A DNA stretch of 64,000 nt from Gardnerella vaginalis ATCC 14018 = JCM 11026 (GCF_001042655.1 NZ_AP012332.1:1054001-1118000); one strand, 5' to 3'; shown: positions 45,789-55,648, counted from the stretch's first letter. Program-made: numbers and translations. The notes: a model not told the origin generated them from the sequence alone.

Positions 45789-46066
45789 TGTTTTTACCTT
45801 CTTTCTGAAAAAGAGATAATAACATGGCTGAGTCTACTCTTAAATGCTATTGTTAACAAATTTGTATTAATGTATTTAATTAGTGTATTTAACTTTTAAA
45901 GAGTACTTTATAAAAAAGTAATTTAAGTTTTACTTTGCAAATAAAACTTTACGTAAATCTTTATGATATTGTCTTTAATTATTAAAATTTAAAAATTATC
46001 AAAATTGAAAAACATATTATTTGCAAACATCAAAATGAAGATAACTTTAAAAAGAGGTGAAACAGT

Positions 46067-47398
46067 ATGCAGATTTTAAACATTCTATGCAATCCGGTAA
46101 TCGTATCGGTTGTAGTGTTATGCGCGTTAAGTCTCGCTAAACTCAATGTTTTACTCGCAATGATTGTTGCATGCGTTGCAGGAGGCATAGCTGGACATCT
46201 CCCTCTTTTTGGAGATGGAAGCCATACTATTATGGCTTTGCTATGTGATGGTTTTTCCACAAATGCGCAAACTGCGCTCGCCTACATTCTTCTTGGTACT
46301 TTTGCAGAAGCAATTACAGCAACTGGCCTAGCTCAAATCATTTCTAAAAAAATCAGTAAACTTATTGGCACAAACAAATTTATTCTTCTTGCAGTTCTAA
46401 CAATTATTGCATGCATGTCTCAAAATATTGTGCCTGTTCATATTGCTTACATTCCTATTCTTATTCCGCCAATTCTTTCCATTATGAACAAGCTTAAGCT
46501 AGATCGCCGCGCCGCCGCATGCTGCACTGCGTTCGGACTAGAAGTGCCATACATTGCTATTCCATTTGGCTTTGGCTTAATTTTCCAAACAGTTATTGCA
46601 ACTAATCTTTCTAAAAATGGTATGAAAGTTAGCGTTTCAGACGTTAGCGCTGTGAACTGGTATTTAGGTGCTGCAATGCTTGCAGCCCTCCTATTCGCCG
46701 TGTTTGTGCTATACAGAAAGCCTCGCGAATATAAAACAACCGAAGCAGATACTCGCGCAGCGGACGCTGTTGTTGGCCCGCTTACTAAAGCACACTATGT
46801 AACCATGCTTGCGATTATTGTTGTTGTAGTAGTTCAAGTTATTAGTAAGGATCTTTCACTTTCTTCTCTTGCAGGTCTTGCAACCATGATTATTTTTAGA
46901 GCCGTTGCATGGAAAGATATCGATAAGCAGCTTATGGGCGGCGTTAAGCTTATGGGTCTTATTGCATTTATTATGCTCATTGCTGGCGGCTACGCTAACG
47001 TGATTCAAGCTACGGGCGGAGTTAATGAGCTTGTACACTTTGGCGTTGCTTCTATGGGTCAAAACAAGCTAATCGCTGCATTCGTTATTACGATTATTGG
47101 TTTGCTTGTAACTATGGGCATAGGCACTTCGTTTGGCACGGTTCCTATTCTTGCAGTTTTGTTCGTGCCTCTTTGCCAAAGCATTGGTTTTAGCACTCCT
47201 GCAACAATTATTCTTATGTCTTCTGCTGCAGCTCTTGGAGACGCAGGCTCCCCTGCTTCCGATACAACGCTTGGCCCTACTTCTGGCCTAAATGCAGATG
47301 GTCAGCATAGCCACATTTGGGATACTTGCATTCCAACATTCCTTATCTTCAACATTCCACTTATGGCTGCAGGTATTGTAATATCTCAGTTTATTTAG
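46067..47398 (+). CDS. Na+/H+ antiporter-family permease (YuiF-like)
   Basis: A 443-residue membrane protein with about eleven helices. The repeat architecture (TALAYILLGTFAEAITATGL near 60, VPVHIAYIPILIPPILSI near 128, and TMGIGTSFGTVPILAVLFVP near the C-terminus) fits the PF13726/PF03553 antiporter family. The C-terminal segment ALGDAGSPASDTTLGPTSGL is the ion-site region. Alternative: a short-chain organic anion transporter. It is divergent from the SDR gene and followed by a strong terminator. AAAGAGGTGAAA lies upstream of the ATG. Confidence 0.82.
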   Translation: MQILNILCNPVIVSVVVLCALSLAKLNVLLAMIVACVAGGIAGHLPLFGDGSHTIMALLCDGFSTNAQTALAYILLGTFAEAITATGLAQIISKKISKLIGTNKFILLAVLTIIACMSQNIVPVHIAYIPILIPPILSIMNKLKLDRRAAACCTAFGLEVPYIAIPFGFGLIFQTVIATNLSKNGMKVSVSDVSAVNWYLGAAMLAALLFAVFVLYRKPREYKTTEADTRAADAVVGPLTKAHYVTMLAIIVVVVVQVISKDLSLSSLAGLATMIIFRAVAWKDIDKQLMGGVKLMGLIAFIMLIAGGYANVIQATGGVNELVHFGVASMGQNKLIAAFVITIIGLLVTMGIGTSFGTVPILAVLFVPLCQSIGFSTPATIILMSSAAALGDAGSPASDTTLGPTSGLNADGQHSHIWDTCIPTFLIFNIPLMAAGIVISQFI

Positions 47399-47494
47399 CA
47401 GATTATTTCTTAAGATTAGATACTAAATATCTTATATTATTTAGCTAAATATTTAGTTGAATATTCAATAGAGATTAAGTATTTCGAAACGCGA

Positions 47495-47532
47495 ATAAGT
47501 GTTTATTGATAAAATTATCAATAAACACTTAT
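47495..47532 (+). terminator. Intrinsic terminator after the antiporter gene
   Basis: An 18-bp perfect stem, ATAAGTGTTTATTGATAA with its complement, around a two-base centre; a T run follows. About 100 bases past the stop. Confidence 0.9.
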
Positions 47533-47631
47533 ATTTTTTATCAAAATCGTTATAATGTAATATGCAATTATGTATTTGTTATATTTTATGAAATAAAGTA
47601 ACAAAAGTTTAGTTAATTAATTGGGTATTTT

Positions 47632-50121
47632 ATGAATAAGACAGCGAAAATCATTCTGACCTCAACCATGATGGGTATTGCGACCGCAGCTTGCGCAGTA
47701 TGCATGAGCCAAACCGCTTATGCTGCTGATACTAATGCAAGTAGTGTCAATGGAACTAATGTTGAGAGTGCAAATAGTAGCACAAAAACAAATACCCCCC
47801 CCCCACCACATACCGATTCCACTAATCAGCATAATTTAAAAAATGATAAATCTACTAACCACAACAACACTACCAGTGAAGATCGCGACTACGATACAAA
47901 TACGGTTCAAACAACTGTTGATTCCAAAGGCGTAACGACAGATAAGGATGTTCAGCAAAACACATCACACGCTGATTCAACAAGCAATGAATTAGCATCG
48001 GGGACAGCGACCGATAAGAACGGCACACAAGTCAAATGGCAAGTAACGTATAATTCCAGTAATATCAAAGCTACTGACGCGGCAAAAATGAGCGAATATG
48101 GCAAACAGCTCAATTATGATTCTAATAATAATAAGCTAATCGCAACTATGAGCAATTTGCCATTCAAGAATGAAGCAGCAAATGTTGTTGCAAGGAAATA
48201 TAACGAAATTACCTTAAAAGTTACAAACAACAATGAAACGACGCCTACAATCATTAGCAATATTAAAGAAACACCATGGTTCTACAAAAGTCAATATTTA
48301 AAGAATATTTTGGATGAAATTGATAAAACGACAATAGGTTCGTACAACTTTACGAGATACAATCAAGAACAAAAAGTTGGCGGCAAACACCTTAGCGGTT
48401 TGAAATACAACTTTAGTGCGCGCAAAGTTGAGGGCACGCCAATAATAACAGACTGGCAGGAAGGTGAAACAAGCCGCATAATTCCTGTATACATGGCAAC
48501 AACCCATGCGGGCAAAGATTCAGACTATATAACGTTGGGCATATTGCAAAACATTACTGTAAATAAGCCACAGACACCCGTTGTTCCACCAACACCACAG
48601 CCAAAGCCACCTGTTACCCCACCAGTCCCAAAGCCACCTGAGTCTGCTACTAATGTATTGGCATCTGGAGCTGCAACGGACAGTAACGACAAACAGGTTC
48701 AGTGGCAAGTAATAAATAACGATAAAAATACTAATACTGAACAAATAAGGGCGTACGCTCAGTATCTCAGTTACAATCCCAATACAAACGCGTTGACAAT
48801 GACAGATGTTGCAGCGTTTACAGAAGACGGTAAAGCTATTTCCGCAAGAAAACTCAGCAACGTTACGCTAAAAATCACGAAGGACGGAAAAACAACAGAA
48901 GAAAACATCAAGGAAACGCCATGGTTCTTCAAAGATCAAAATTCACAGAAGATGTGGGACTCAATTAACCAAACAACAATAGGCACGTATAGCTTTGCAA
49001 AACACAATCTTGAACAAAAAGTCGGTGGCGTAGGGCTGGAAGGTTTGACCTACGACTTTCTGAATAAGAATTTTGATGGCGCTCCTACGATTGCCTGGAA
49101 GAATGGCGAAATAAGCCGCGAAATTCCTGTGTATATAGCAACGATCCATAAAGGTAAAGATGGCTCAGACTATATGATGGTAGGTGAATTTAAGAAATTC
49201 AAGGCGTATAAAAATAGGAATGATATTTTTGAAGGCGAACCTGGAACTAATCCTCTAACAAAGCAGCAGTATAAATTTAGTGATCTTGGCGACAATAATG
49301 TTAGTAGAACAGTAACTGCCATGTATGCTAATGGTCCTATTTATCTTAAGCCGGGAGAAACAAAAACGGTGCCACTCAAGTTTTATCTGGTAGATGAAAA
49401 TCGTAAGCCAATTAAGGATATTACTGATGAATTTATGAAGGTATTGAATCCAGAACCAAAGGAAGTGGAAATAAAAAAGGTTCTGTTTACTCGAAATCGG
49501 CAGACGTCTTTGATGGATATGAATGTGTCGTATGTGCTGCATACGGATTATTCAATTACATTTACCGCGAATAAAGATGCTCAGGTTGGGGATTCTTACA
49601 ACACAGATGGCTCTAAGTTGGATAATCTTCCAATGGTTCTTAATCCAGCAGAAACACCAAAATATACCTATGAGCCGGGTATAACGTTGCATGAGAAGAG
49701 CAATGCGAAGCACGTAGCTTTTATCAATGCATTCTTTGACGTGATAAAAGCAACACCTAATCCAAATCCTAATCCAAAATCTCCTAAACCGAAACCACCT
49801 GTAGTTCCGCCAACACCTGTTCCGCCAACACCTGTTCCACCGGAACCTGAACCAGAATTGGAACCAGAACCAACTCCTGTTCCAATTCCAGAACTTGAAC
49901 CGGTTCCAGTGCCTATAATTTCGGCACCAGAACCTGAACCAGAGCCATCACCAGCACAAGAAGAGACTGTGGAAGAAGCACCGACTTTACAAACGCACGA
50001 ACCGCTTGCACGCGCAGGCTCTGAAACCTCAACCATTGCAGGCACTGGATTAGCGTTCCTGCTGTCAGCTTTCGGTGCATTTTCGCTTAAACGCACGCGC
50101 ATTGGCAAGCACAGCAAGTAA
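47632..50121 (+). CDS. Repeat-containing cell-surface protein with sorting-like C-terminus
   Basis: An 829-residue surface protein. A signal peptide ends around AYA-ADT. Two homologous modules of about 180 residues follow (about 124-300 and 340-525), both containing ASG-ATD, ETPWF and a IPVY-AT strand. A third, unrelated domain (about 540-700) and a long Pro/Glu-rich stretch (PEPEPELEPEPTPVPIPE) come next. The C-terminus has LARAG, a hydrophobic helix and a basic tail, resembling a sortase signal. Between residues 55 and 59 the DNA has a run of ten C. Function unknown; a host-interaction role is inference. Confidence 0.85.
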   Translation: MNKTAKIILTSTMMGIATAACAVCMSQTAYAADTNASSVNGTNVESANSSTKTNTPPPPHTDSTNQHNLKNDKSTNHNNTTSEDRDYDTNTVQTTVDSKGVTTDKDVQQNTSHADSTSNELASGTATDKNGTQVKWQVTYNSSNIKATDAAKMSEYGKQLNYDSNNNKLIATMSNLPFKNEAANVVARKYNEITLKVTNNNETTPTIISNIKETPWFYKSQYLKNILDEIDKTTIGSYNFTRYNQEQKVGGKHLSGLKYNFSARKVEGTPIITDWQEGETSRIIPVYMATTHAGKDSDYITLGILQNITVNKPQTPVVPPTPQPKPPVTPPVPKPPESATNVLASGAATDSNDKQVQWQVINNDKNTNTEQIRAYAQYLSYNPNTNALTMTDVAAFTEDGKAISARKLSNVTLKITKDGKTTEENIKETPWFFKDQNSQKMWDSINQTTIGTYSFAKHNLEQKVGGVGLEGLTYDFLNKNFDGAPTIAWKNGEISREIPVYIATIHKGKDGSDYMMVGEFKKFKAYKNRNDIFEGEPGTNPLTKQQYKFSDLGDNNVSRTVTAMYANGPIYLKPGETKTVPLKFYLVDENRKPIKDITDEFMKVLNPEPKEVEIKKVLFTRNRQTSLMDMNVSYVLHTDYSITFTANKDAQVGDSYNTDGSKLDNLPMVLNPAETPKYTYEPGITLHEKSNAKHVAFINAFFDVIKATPNPNPNPKSPKPKPPVVPPTPVPPTPVPPEPEPELEPEPTPVPIPELEPVPVPIISAPEPEPEPSPAQEETVEEAPTLQTHEPLARAGSETSTIAGTGLAFLLSAFGAFSLKRTRIGKHSK
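47795..47804. repeat. Poly-C tract (10 C) inside the surface-protein gene
   Basis: Ten consecutive C at codons 55-58. In the sequence given the frame is open through the tract, so the gene is in the ON state; gain or loss of one C would shift the frame soon after the signal peptide. Confidence 0.95.
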
Positions 50122-50152
50122 CGAGCACAGATAGCCAATAACGCAAATAACT

Positions 50153-50195
50153 AATAAACGCCAGTCAAGTTGAACTAAACTAACTGGCGTTTATT
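50153..50195 (+). terminator. Intrinsic terminator after the surface-protein gene
   Basis: Perfect 13-bp stem AATAAACGCCAGT / ACTGGCGTTTATT with a 17-base loop and a T run. Confidence 0.9.
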
Positions 50196-50223
50196 TTTAA
50201 AAACACCAATCAACCAATACAAA

Positions 50224-50262
50224 TGTAGCCAATCGATGCAAATTCGCGGGCGATTGGCTACA
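50224..50262. repeat. Intergenic palindromic element, copy 1
   Basis: TGTAGCCAATCG and CGATTGGCTACA pair across the inner segment ATGCAAATTCGCGGG. The core CAAATTCGCGGGCGATTGGC recurs, exactly or with one change, at 55499-55537 and about 58624-58660. Confidence 0.85.
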
Positions 50263-50292
50263 TTAGATATACCGTCTAGCTAAACATTTTCG

Positions 50293-50871
50293 CTAGCCCA
50301 ATATGCTATCGATATTCTTCTTATTGCTTAAATCATCTTCATCAAGAAAATCCATCTGCTTCATTCCGCTTAATCTTGCAATAAGCGAAATTGGGAAAGT
50401 AACAATATTTTGATTAAGAGCGCTGATATTACTATTTACAATTCTTTTTGCTGCAGCCAATTGCTCGTTTTCGTCGTTCACTTCTTCTTGCAAATTCAGA
50501 AATTGTTCAGAAGACTTTAATTCTGGGTAAGCTTCTGCTAAAGCATAAATCTTCCCTATCGCATGATTCTGATTTTTTATTACCGCACTAGAATCATCAG
50601 AGTTTAAGCCTTCTCTTAGACTCACTAAATCCACTAATGTTGTTTTTTCATATTTTGCAAATGACTGTGCAACTTTGAACATTTGGCAAATCGTGTCATA
50701 TCTTTTAGCGAGCGCAATATCAACGTTTTTCTGCGACTCTTTTATAATCACTCTATATTTTCTTAATCTATTTAAAGTGCCAATAAACCAACCAATAATC
50801 ATTACAAGCACTATTGCAATAACTATTAAAATGGTGTCCCTATCTATAATGCTATCCATAATGTCACTCAT
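50293..50871 (-). CDS. lemA: LemA family protein
   Basis: A 192-residue membrane-anchored protein. One N-terminal helix (TILIVIAIVLVMIIGWFIGT) precedes a helical domain with the family pattern: SQKNVDIALAKRYDTICQMF, the Ala-rich helix and AYPELKSSEQFLNLQEEV. AAAGGAGACATT precedes the ATG. It is the second gene after a DUF3137 gene on the minus strand. LemA functions remain unclear across bacteria. Confidence 0.92.
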   Translation of the reverse strand: MSDIMDSIIDRDTILIVIAIVLVMIIGWFIGTLNRLRKYRVIIKESQKNVDIALAKRYDTICQMFKVAQSFAKYEKTTLVDLVSLREGLNSDDSSAVIKNQNHAIGKIYALAEAYPELKSSEQFLNLQEEVNDENEQLAAAKRIVNSNISALNQNIVTFPISLIARLSGMKQMDFLDEDDLSNKKNIDSILG

Positions 50872-50968
50872 AATGTCTCCTTTAGTTCTAGTCTTTCTCT
50901 AGTCTTAGTTTTCTCTAGTCTTAGTTTTTCTGCTTTTGCAATTCGCCAGTATCGCAATTTTCTAGCTT

Positions 50969-51955
50969 CTAATTTTGCAATTTTTCTTTAATTACGCTGA
51001 CTATTCCGTAATACTCAGCCAAAACATCTCTAAATTTTTCATATTCTCTTATTAAAGATATATTTTCTATTCCAGATTTTCCAGGAGCTCCGAATAGATA
51101 CCGACCAGAGTCAAAAGCTGCAATAATATGCTCACTATCTATATATATGCAAACTCTCATTCTTTTTTGCAAATTATTCAATGCTTCTATAAAACTTGGA
51201 TCTAATACAAGCTTTGTATAAAAATCGTCTGTAGAAAAGATTGAATACGAATTGTTAAATTCAATGGATTCTGTTTGGACTTCGCTCTCTTCTTTTGTTT
51301 TTTTGCCATAGTATCCATTTAGTTTTTGCCCCATAAAGGTCTTTCCAGTAACGGGAACAATTCTAATATGACCATTTATATTGGTTTTTGCGTTTATTAA
51401 TAAGACTTGACCAATAAAATCAGTTTTTTTGACAGTTTTTCCACTTTCAGTTCTAGAAAAGTGCATTGCTTGCATATTTGAAAATTCAGTTTTAGATTCA
51501 TCGCCAAAAATTATGTGTTTGTTTGAATAATACCTACTAGATATTGGCAGAAGATTATTAAAAATGCTATTGTCAATTCCTTCGGAATTTTCTAATACCG
51601 TTCCAGGCAGAATCGCATTCAAAATCGGCGTTAAAACATTATCCGCGTATAGCGCGCTTACATCAACCTTATTCTTTACAAAAAACTTGCCAGCAAAGCA
51701 AACAACAAAAGCAATTACTATGAGTAAAGGATATTTATAAGTAGAGTAATCAAGTGAAGGCAGATAATTGCCAACAGCACCAATAATCAGGACTACTGGT
51801 ATTAATGGAATCAAACGCATTGGGTCAAAAGCGTTGTTTTTTATGCCGTCTTTTAACTCATTTAATTTCCCTTGCATTTGGGGAGATTTTTCTAATTTAT
51901 TAAGTCTTTCTAAAACTTCGGGATTTGTAAACACGCCACTATGCTTTACATTCAT
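50969..51955 (-). CDS. DUF3137 membrane protein
   Basis: A 328-residue protein with two closely spaced membrane helices (about residues 48-90) and a long soluble part containing RYYSNKHIIFGDESKTEFSN and FYTKLVLDPSFIEALNNLQK, which match DUF3137. It is often next to lemA, as here. The ATG chosen has GAGGGAG at suitable spacing; a Met two codons earlier overlaps that site. Function unknown. Confidence 0.82.
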   Translation of the reverse strand: MNVKHSGVFTNPEVLERLNKLEKSPQMQGKLNELKDGIKNNAFDPMRLIPLIPVVLIIGAVGNYLPSLDYSTYKYPLLIVIAFVVCFAGKFFVKNKVDVSALYADNVLTPILNAILPGTVLENSEGIDNSIFNNLLPISSRYYSNKHIIFGDESKTEFSNMQAMHFSRTESGKTVKKTDFIGQVLLINAKTNINGHIRIVPVTGKTFMGQKLNGYYGKKTKEESEVQTESIEFNNSYSIFSTDDFYTKLVLDPSFIEALNNLQKRMRVCIYIDSEHIIAAFDSGRYLFGAPGKSGIENISLIREYEKFRDVLAEYYGIVSVIKEKLQN

Positions 51956-51974
51956 CGTCATCTCCCTCTTATAA

Positions 51975-52324
51975 TCGCCAATGTTTTTGTAACAATATTT
52001 TTATAACAACATTTTTGCAAAAGGCATAAAAGGCTCTTATATTTTTTTATCATAAATAACCATTATTTGGAATAGTAGAATTTATGAATATTTGAATTTG
52101 AAATAGTTGAATAATAACCACTTTGATTTTGCTAGAGAAGTGGTATAGCTGTGATTATTTTCCGCAAAAATTTAATACAAAATAAATAATAAAGAATCAG
52201 TTAAAATAACAAAAAATAAACAAGATTACAATTTATAACACATTAATTTTCAACTACTTTAATAACATTTCTCAAAGCGTATAATGAACTTGAATTTATT
52301 CCTTAACTGATAGGAAGTTCCAAA
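51975..52324. other. AT-rich divergent promoter region
   Basis: No ORF. It lies between the DUF3137 gene and the ECF S component and should contain the promoters of both; I see no riboswitch hallmark. Confidence 0.5.
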
Positions 52325-52924
52325 ATGGTAAAGAAACTAAAAAATATTTGGAGCGTTAAATTAACTACTGCTTCACTCGTACTAATACCAGCTGCAATCG
52401 GCATAAATTACGTTGCGAAACTATTTGCAAGCATGCTAAAACTACCTCTTTGGCTTGGCACACTAGGCACTTGCATTTCAGCATGCTTAGCTGGGCCTGT
52501 TGTAGGCGGAATTGCTGGATTTTTAACCAATATTGTTTACGGCTTAACAATTGATCCAATTTCTACAGTCTATAGCATTACAGCTGCAGCAATTGGAGTA
52601 AGCGTTGGAATCGCTGCACGATTAAAATATATGGACAAAGGCCTACACATTTTTATAACAAGCCTTATTGTTGCAGCAATAGCAATAATCATTTCTACAC
52701 CTCTAAACATGATTTATTGGGGCGGAACCACTGGAAACGTTTGGGGCGACGCTGTTTTTGCAGCAATGGGATCCAAAGGCTTCTTTGCATCATTCGTAGA
52801 TGAGCTTGTTGTAGATATACCAGACAAGATTGTTGTTTTGTTCCTTGCAGCTGGAATTTATAAAGTTCTTCCTAAGAGTTTAATAGCCATATATCAATCA
52901 GATGACGAAGATCTTGATAAATAA
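52325..52924 (+). CDS. ECF transporter S component (substrate-binding)
   Basis: A 199-residue membrane protein with six hydrophobic helices. The segment GTCISACLAGPVVGGIAGFL, followed by YGLTIDPISTVYSITAAAIG, is typical of ECF S components, which capture vitamins or related small molecules. It is first in a four-gene transporter locus (S, T, A, A'). The substrate cannot be assigned. Ribosome site: AGGAAG before the ATG. Confidence 0.85.
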   Translation: MVKKLKNIWSVKLTTASLVLIPAAIGINYVAKLFASMLKLPLWLGTLGTCISACLAGPVVGGIAGFLTNIVYGLTIDPISTVYSITAAAIGVSVGIAARLKYMDKGLHIFITSLIVAAIAIIISTPLNMIYWGGTTGNVWGDAVFAAMGSKGFFASFVDELVVDIPDKIVVLFLAAGIYKVLPKSLIAIYQSDDEDLDK

Positions 52925-53002
52925 ACGTTTATCACCAGAAAATAAATCGCATAAACGCTAAGTTCTACAAGTTTTAATATAAGCACAATAAGACGAGATA
53001 GC

Positions 53003-53803
53003 ATGAAAAGCATCAGCCTATTTGAAGATAAGCATTCGTTTCTAAACGGACTATCTGCAAAAACCAAACTTGCATACGTAATATGCGCTACAAGCACACC
53101 AAGCTTACTTGGAGGCTATAGTTCTTTCGCTATCTTTATTATTTTGAGCCTAATCTTACTTGCAACATCAAAGGTTCTAGCAAAAATAAAAATCGTAATA
53201 CAAGTTACTGGTTTTATTATTGTAACTATTTTTATAGTTCAGACTTTCTTTAGATCAGGAAATTACACGATTTTATTCAAACTAGGACCTTTGATTGCTC
53301 GCAAAGAAGGTTTTGAAGTAGCTATGAAGATTGTGCTAAATATATTAAATATTTCGTTTGCATTTTGTGTTTTAACGCTTACAACTAAACCTTCCAATAT
53401 GATGCAAGAGATGATACAAGCTGGATTACCACCTAAAATTGGTTATGTTTTTGTATCTCTATTCCAAATCATTCCTCAAATAACACAGCAAACTTCGACT
53501 ATTGTTGACGCTCAAAGAAGCAGAGGATTGAAAACAAAAGGTTCTCTTATAACGCGTTTCAAAGCTTTCTTGCCTTTAATATCCCCGATTATAATGTCTT
53601 CATTTATGAGTTCTAAAGAAAGAACTATAGCTTTAGAAGTTCGCGGATTTTCGTGCAATAATCAAAAAACATTCATAAAACCATTTAAGCCAAGCAAATA
53701 CAATACGCTATTTTTATGCGCTTGTTTAATTGTAATAATAGCGTCTATTATTTATGCGTTGCTTCATAATTTAGGATATATAGCATGGCAGCTATTCATA
53801 TAG
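53003..53803 (+). CDS. ecfT: ECF transporter transmembrane component EcfT
   Basis: A 266-residue EcfT. The hydrophobic region with FFRSGNYTILFKLGPLIARK near residue 85 is followed by the conserved coupling-helix region QRSRGLKTKGSLITRFKAFL (about 172), which docks to the ATPases, and ALEVRGFS near residue 215. EcfT couples ATP hydrolysis to S-component toppling. It overlaps the first ATPase gene by 19 bases, showing tight co-translation. Confidence 0.93.
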   Translation: MKSISLFEDKHSFLNGLSAKTKLAYVICATSTPSLLGGYSSFAIFIILSLILLATSKVLAKIKIVIQVTGFIIVTIFIVQTFFRSGNYTILFKLGPLIARKEGFEVAMKIVLNILNISFAFCVLTLTTKPSNMMQEMIQAGLPPKIGYVFVSLFQIIPQITQQTSTIVDAQRSRGLKTKGSLITRFKAFLPLISPIIMSSFMSSKERTIALEVRGFSCNNQKTFIKPFKPSKYNTLFLCACLIVIIASIIYALLHNLGYIAWQLFI

Positions 53804-54636
53804 AGCACTTAAAATATCGCTATCCTTATAGTAATACTCTTGCACTTAATGACATTTCTTGCGATATTCATAAAGGCGAATTTATTGGAATAATAGGTGC
53901 TAATGGAGCTGGAAAATCAACATTATCTCAAGCCATTTTAGGTCTTGTTCCTAATCTTTACCACGGAGCATACGGCGGCAAAGTTGAGGTAGACGGTCTT
54001 AATGCAAAAACTACGCCAATAGACAGTCTTTGCAAAAAAGTTGGTTTAGTTTTTCAAAATCCTTTTAATCAAATTACTGGATCTAAACTTACTGTGTACG
54101 AAGAAATTGCGTTTGGGCTTGAAAATCTTGGAATTGAGCAAAACGAAATGCAAAGTCGCGTAGAGAAAATCATGGACATGCTCAACATTGCCCATCTTAA
54201 AGATTGTTCTCCATACGATTTATCTGGCGGTCAAATGCAGCGAATGTCTATTGCCGCTATTTTAGTTATGCAACCAGAAGTAATAATTTTAGACGAGCCA
54301 ACTTCGCAACTTGATCCTAAAGGTTCTGAAGAGGTTTTTAAGTCGGTAGAATCCTTAAAAAATCAGGGTCAAACTATTATTATGATTGAGCACAAAATGG
54401 AAAAAATCGCGCAATATAGCGACCGCGTAATGCTTTTAAGCGAAGGAAAACTCATTGATTTTGATACTCCGCAAAAAATCTTTTCTCGCGAAGACTTGGA
54501 AGAATATGGCGTAAATCCTCCTGTTTATACTCAAATTTGCAAAAAACTTTCGTTAAAAAACAATAATGGCTTGTATCCAATAACTCTTGAGCAAACGTCA
54601 CAAATTTTAAGCTCGCACGAAGGGAATCGCTTATAA
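53785..54636 (+). CDS. ecfA1: ECF transporter ATPase, first subunit
   Basis: A 283-residue ATPase: Walker A GANGAGKST (about 37), signature LSGGQ in DLSGGQMQRMSIAAILVM, Walker B VIILDEPTSQLDP, with intact catalytic Glu, and a H-loop in IIMIEHKME. All motifs are canonical. It overlaps both flanking genes. Confidence 0.94.
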   Translation: MAAIHIEHLKYRYPYSNTLALNDISCDIHKGEFIGIIGANGAGKSTLSQAILGLVPNLYHGAYGGKVEVDGLNAKTTPIDSLCKKVGLVFQNPFNQITGSKLTVYEEIAFGLENLGIEQNEMQSRVEKIMDMLNIAHLKDCSPYDLSGGQMQRMSIAAILVMQPEVIILDEPTSQLDPKGSEEVFKSVESLKNQGQTIIMIEHKMEKIAQYSDRVMLLSEGKLIDFDTPQKIFSREDLEEYGVNPPVYTQICKKLSLKNNNGLYPITLEQTSQILSSHEGNRL

Positions 54637-55451
54637 TGACTCCTACTATTGAAATACGAAACGTGTCTTTTTCTCATACTCCAACAACACAAATATTCAA
54701 CAATCTAAATTTGTCTTTTGCTCCTGGAACATGCGCTATTGTTGGTCAAAATGGCACTGGAAAAACAACTTTACTTAAAATCCTTAGAGGACTTCTTACG
54801 CCGAAATCTGGAAGCGTTTTATTAAATGGTAAAGATATTGCAAAATGTAGCGTTCCATCTCTTGCTAAAGATATTGGCTTTGTATTCCAGAATCCAGATG
54901 ACCAGATTTTTGAATCAACTGTTATACGCGAAGTAATGTTTGGACTTTTAAAAATTGGAATTGATAAGAGTCAAGCATTGATCCAAGCAAAAGAAAGTCT
55001 AAAACTCGTAGGACTTTTAGATAAAAGCGACTTAAATCCTTACGATTTAAGTCTTTGTGAAAGAAAAATGGTTTCTATTGCGTCAATTTTAGCAATGGAT
55101 ACTCAAGTTGTTATTTTAGATGAGCCTACGATTGCTCAGGACGATTGCGGAAAACGTTGTATTGAATCAATTATTAAGCACCTTGTTTCTCAGGGGAAAA
55201 TTGTTATAGCTGTTCTTCACGATATGGATTTTGTGGCTCGAGTATTTAATCGCGTTGTTGTGCTTTCAAATGGCAAGGTTCTTTTTGACGGCACTGCGCG
55301 CGACGCATTTATGCGAGACAACATACTTTCTAGCGCACATCTTGATAAGCCAGATGTTGTGAAGCTGTGTGAGAAACTGGGTTATGAAAATACGTTCCTA
55401 TCTGTTGAAGAATTTGTGAACTCGTATCGTGAACGAAATAATCGCAGATAG
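54636..55451 (+). CDS. ecfA2: ECF transporter ATPase, second subunit
   Basis: A 271-residue ATPase: Walker A GQNGTGKTT (about 40), Walker B VVILDEPTIAQDD, H-loop VLHDMDFVAR. The signature motif is LSLCE instead of LSGGQ. In the EcfA-EcfA' heterodimer this would leave one of the two composite sites (the one using this signature) degenerate. It starts within the last base of the first ATPase gene. Confidence 0.93.
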   Translation: MTPTIEIRNVSFSHTPTTQIFNNLNLSFAPGTCAIVGQNGTGKTTLLKILRGLLTPKSGSVLLNGKDIAKCSVPSLAKDIGFVFQNPDDQIFESTVIREVMFGLLKIGIDKSQALIQAKESLKLVGLLDKSDLNPYDLSLCERKMVSIASILAMDTQVVILDEPTIAQDDCGKRCIESIIKHLVSQGKIVIAVLHDMDFVARVFNRVVVLSNGKVLFDGTARDAFMRDNILSSAHLDKPDVVKLCEKLGYENTFLSVEEFVNSYRERNNRR

Positions 55452-55498
55452 CAGAAACGGAATAATCAGAGCGCTAATCGCAAAGTATCCAATACCAA

Positions 55499-55537
55499 AG
55501 TAGCCAATCGCTGCAAATTCGCGGGCGATTGGCTACT
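55499..55537. repeat. Intergenic palindromic element, copy 2
   Basis: AGTAGCCAATCGC and GCGATTGGCTACT flank TGCAAATTCGCGG, forming a 13-bp palindromic pair. It lies between two convergent genes. The 29 bases from 55514 match the third copy with one difference. Confidence 0.9.
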
Positions 55538-55648
55538 ATCGCAGAAAGCATGCTGCGTTAATATTTTTACCGAGATTGAAATTGCACAGCACATTACAAC
55601 AAACCAGCGCAAGCCAGCGCAAGCCAGCCCCAAGCCAGCGCCATATAC

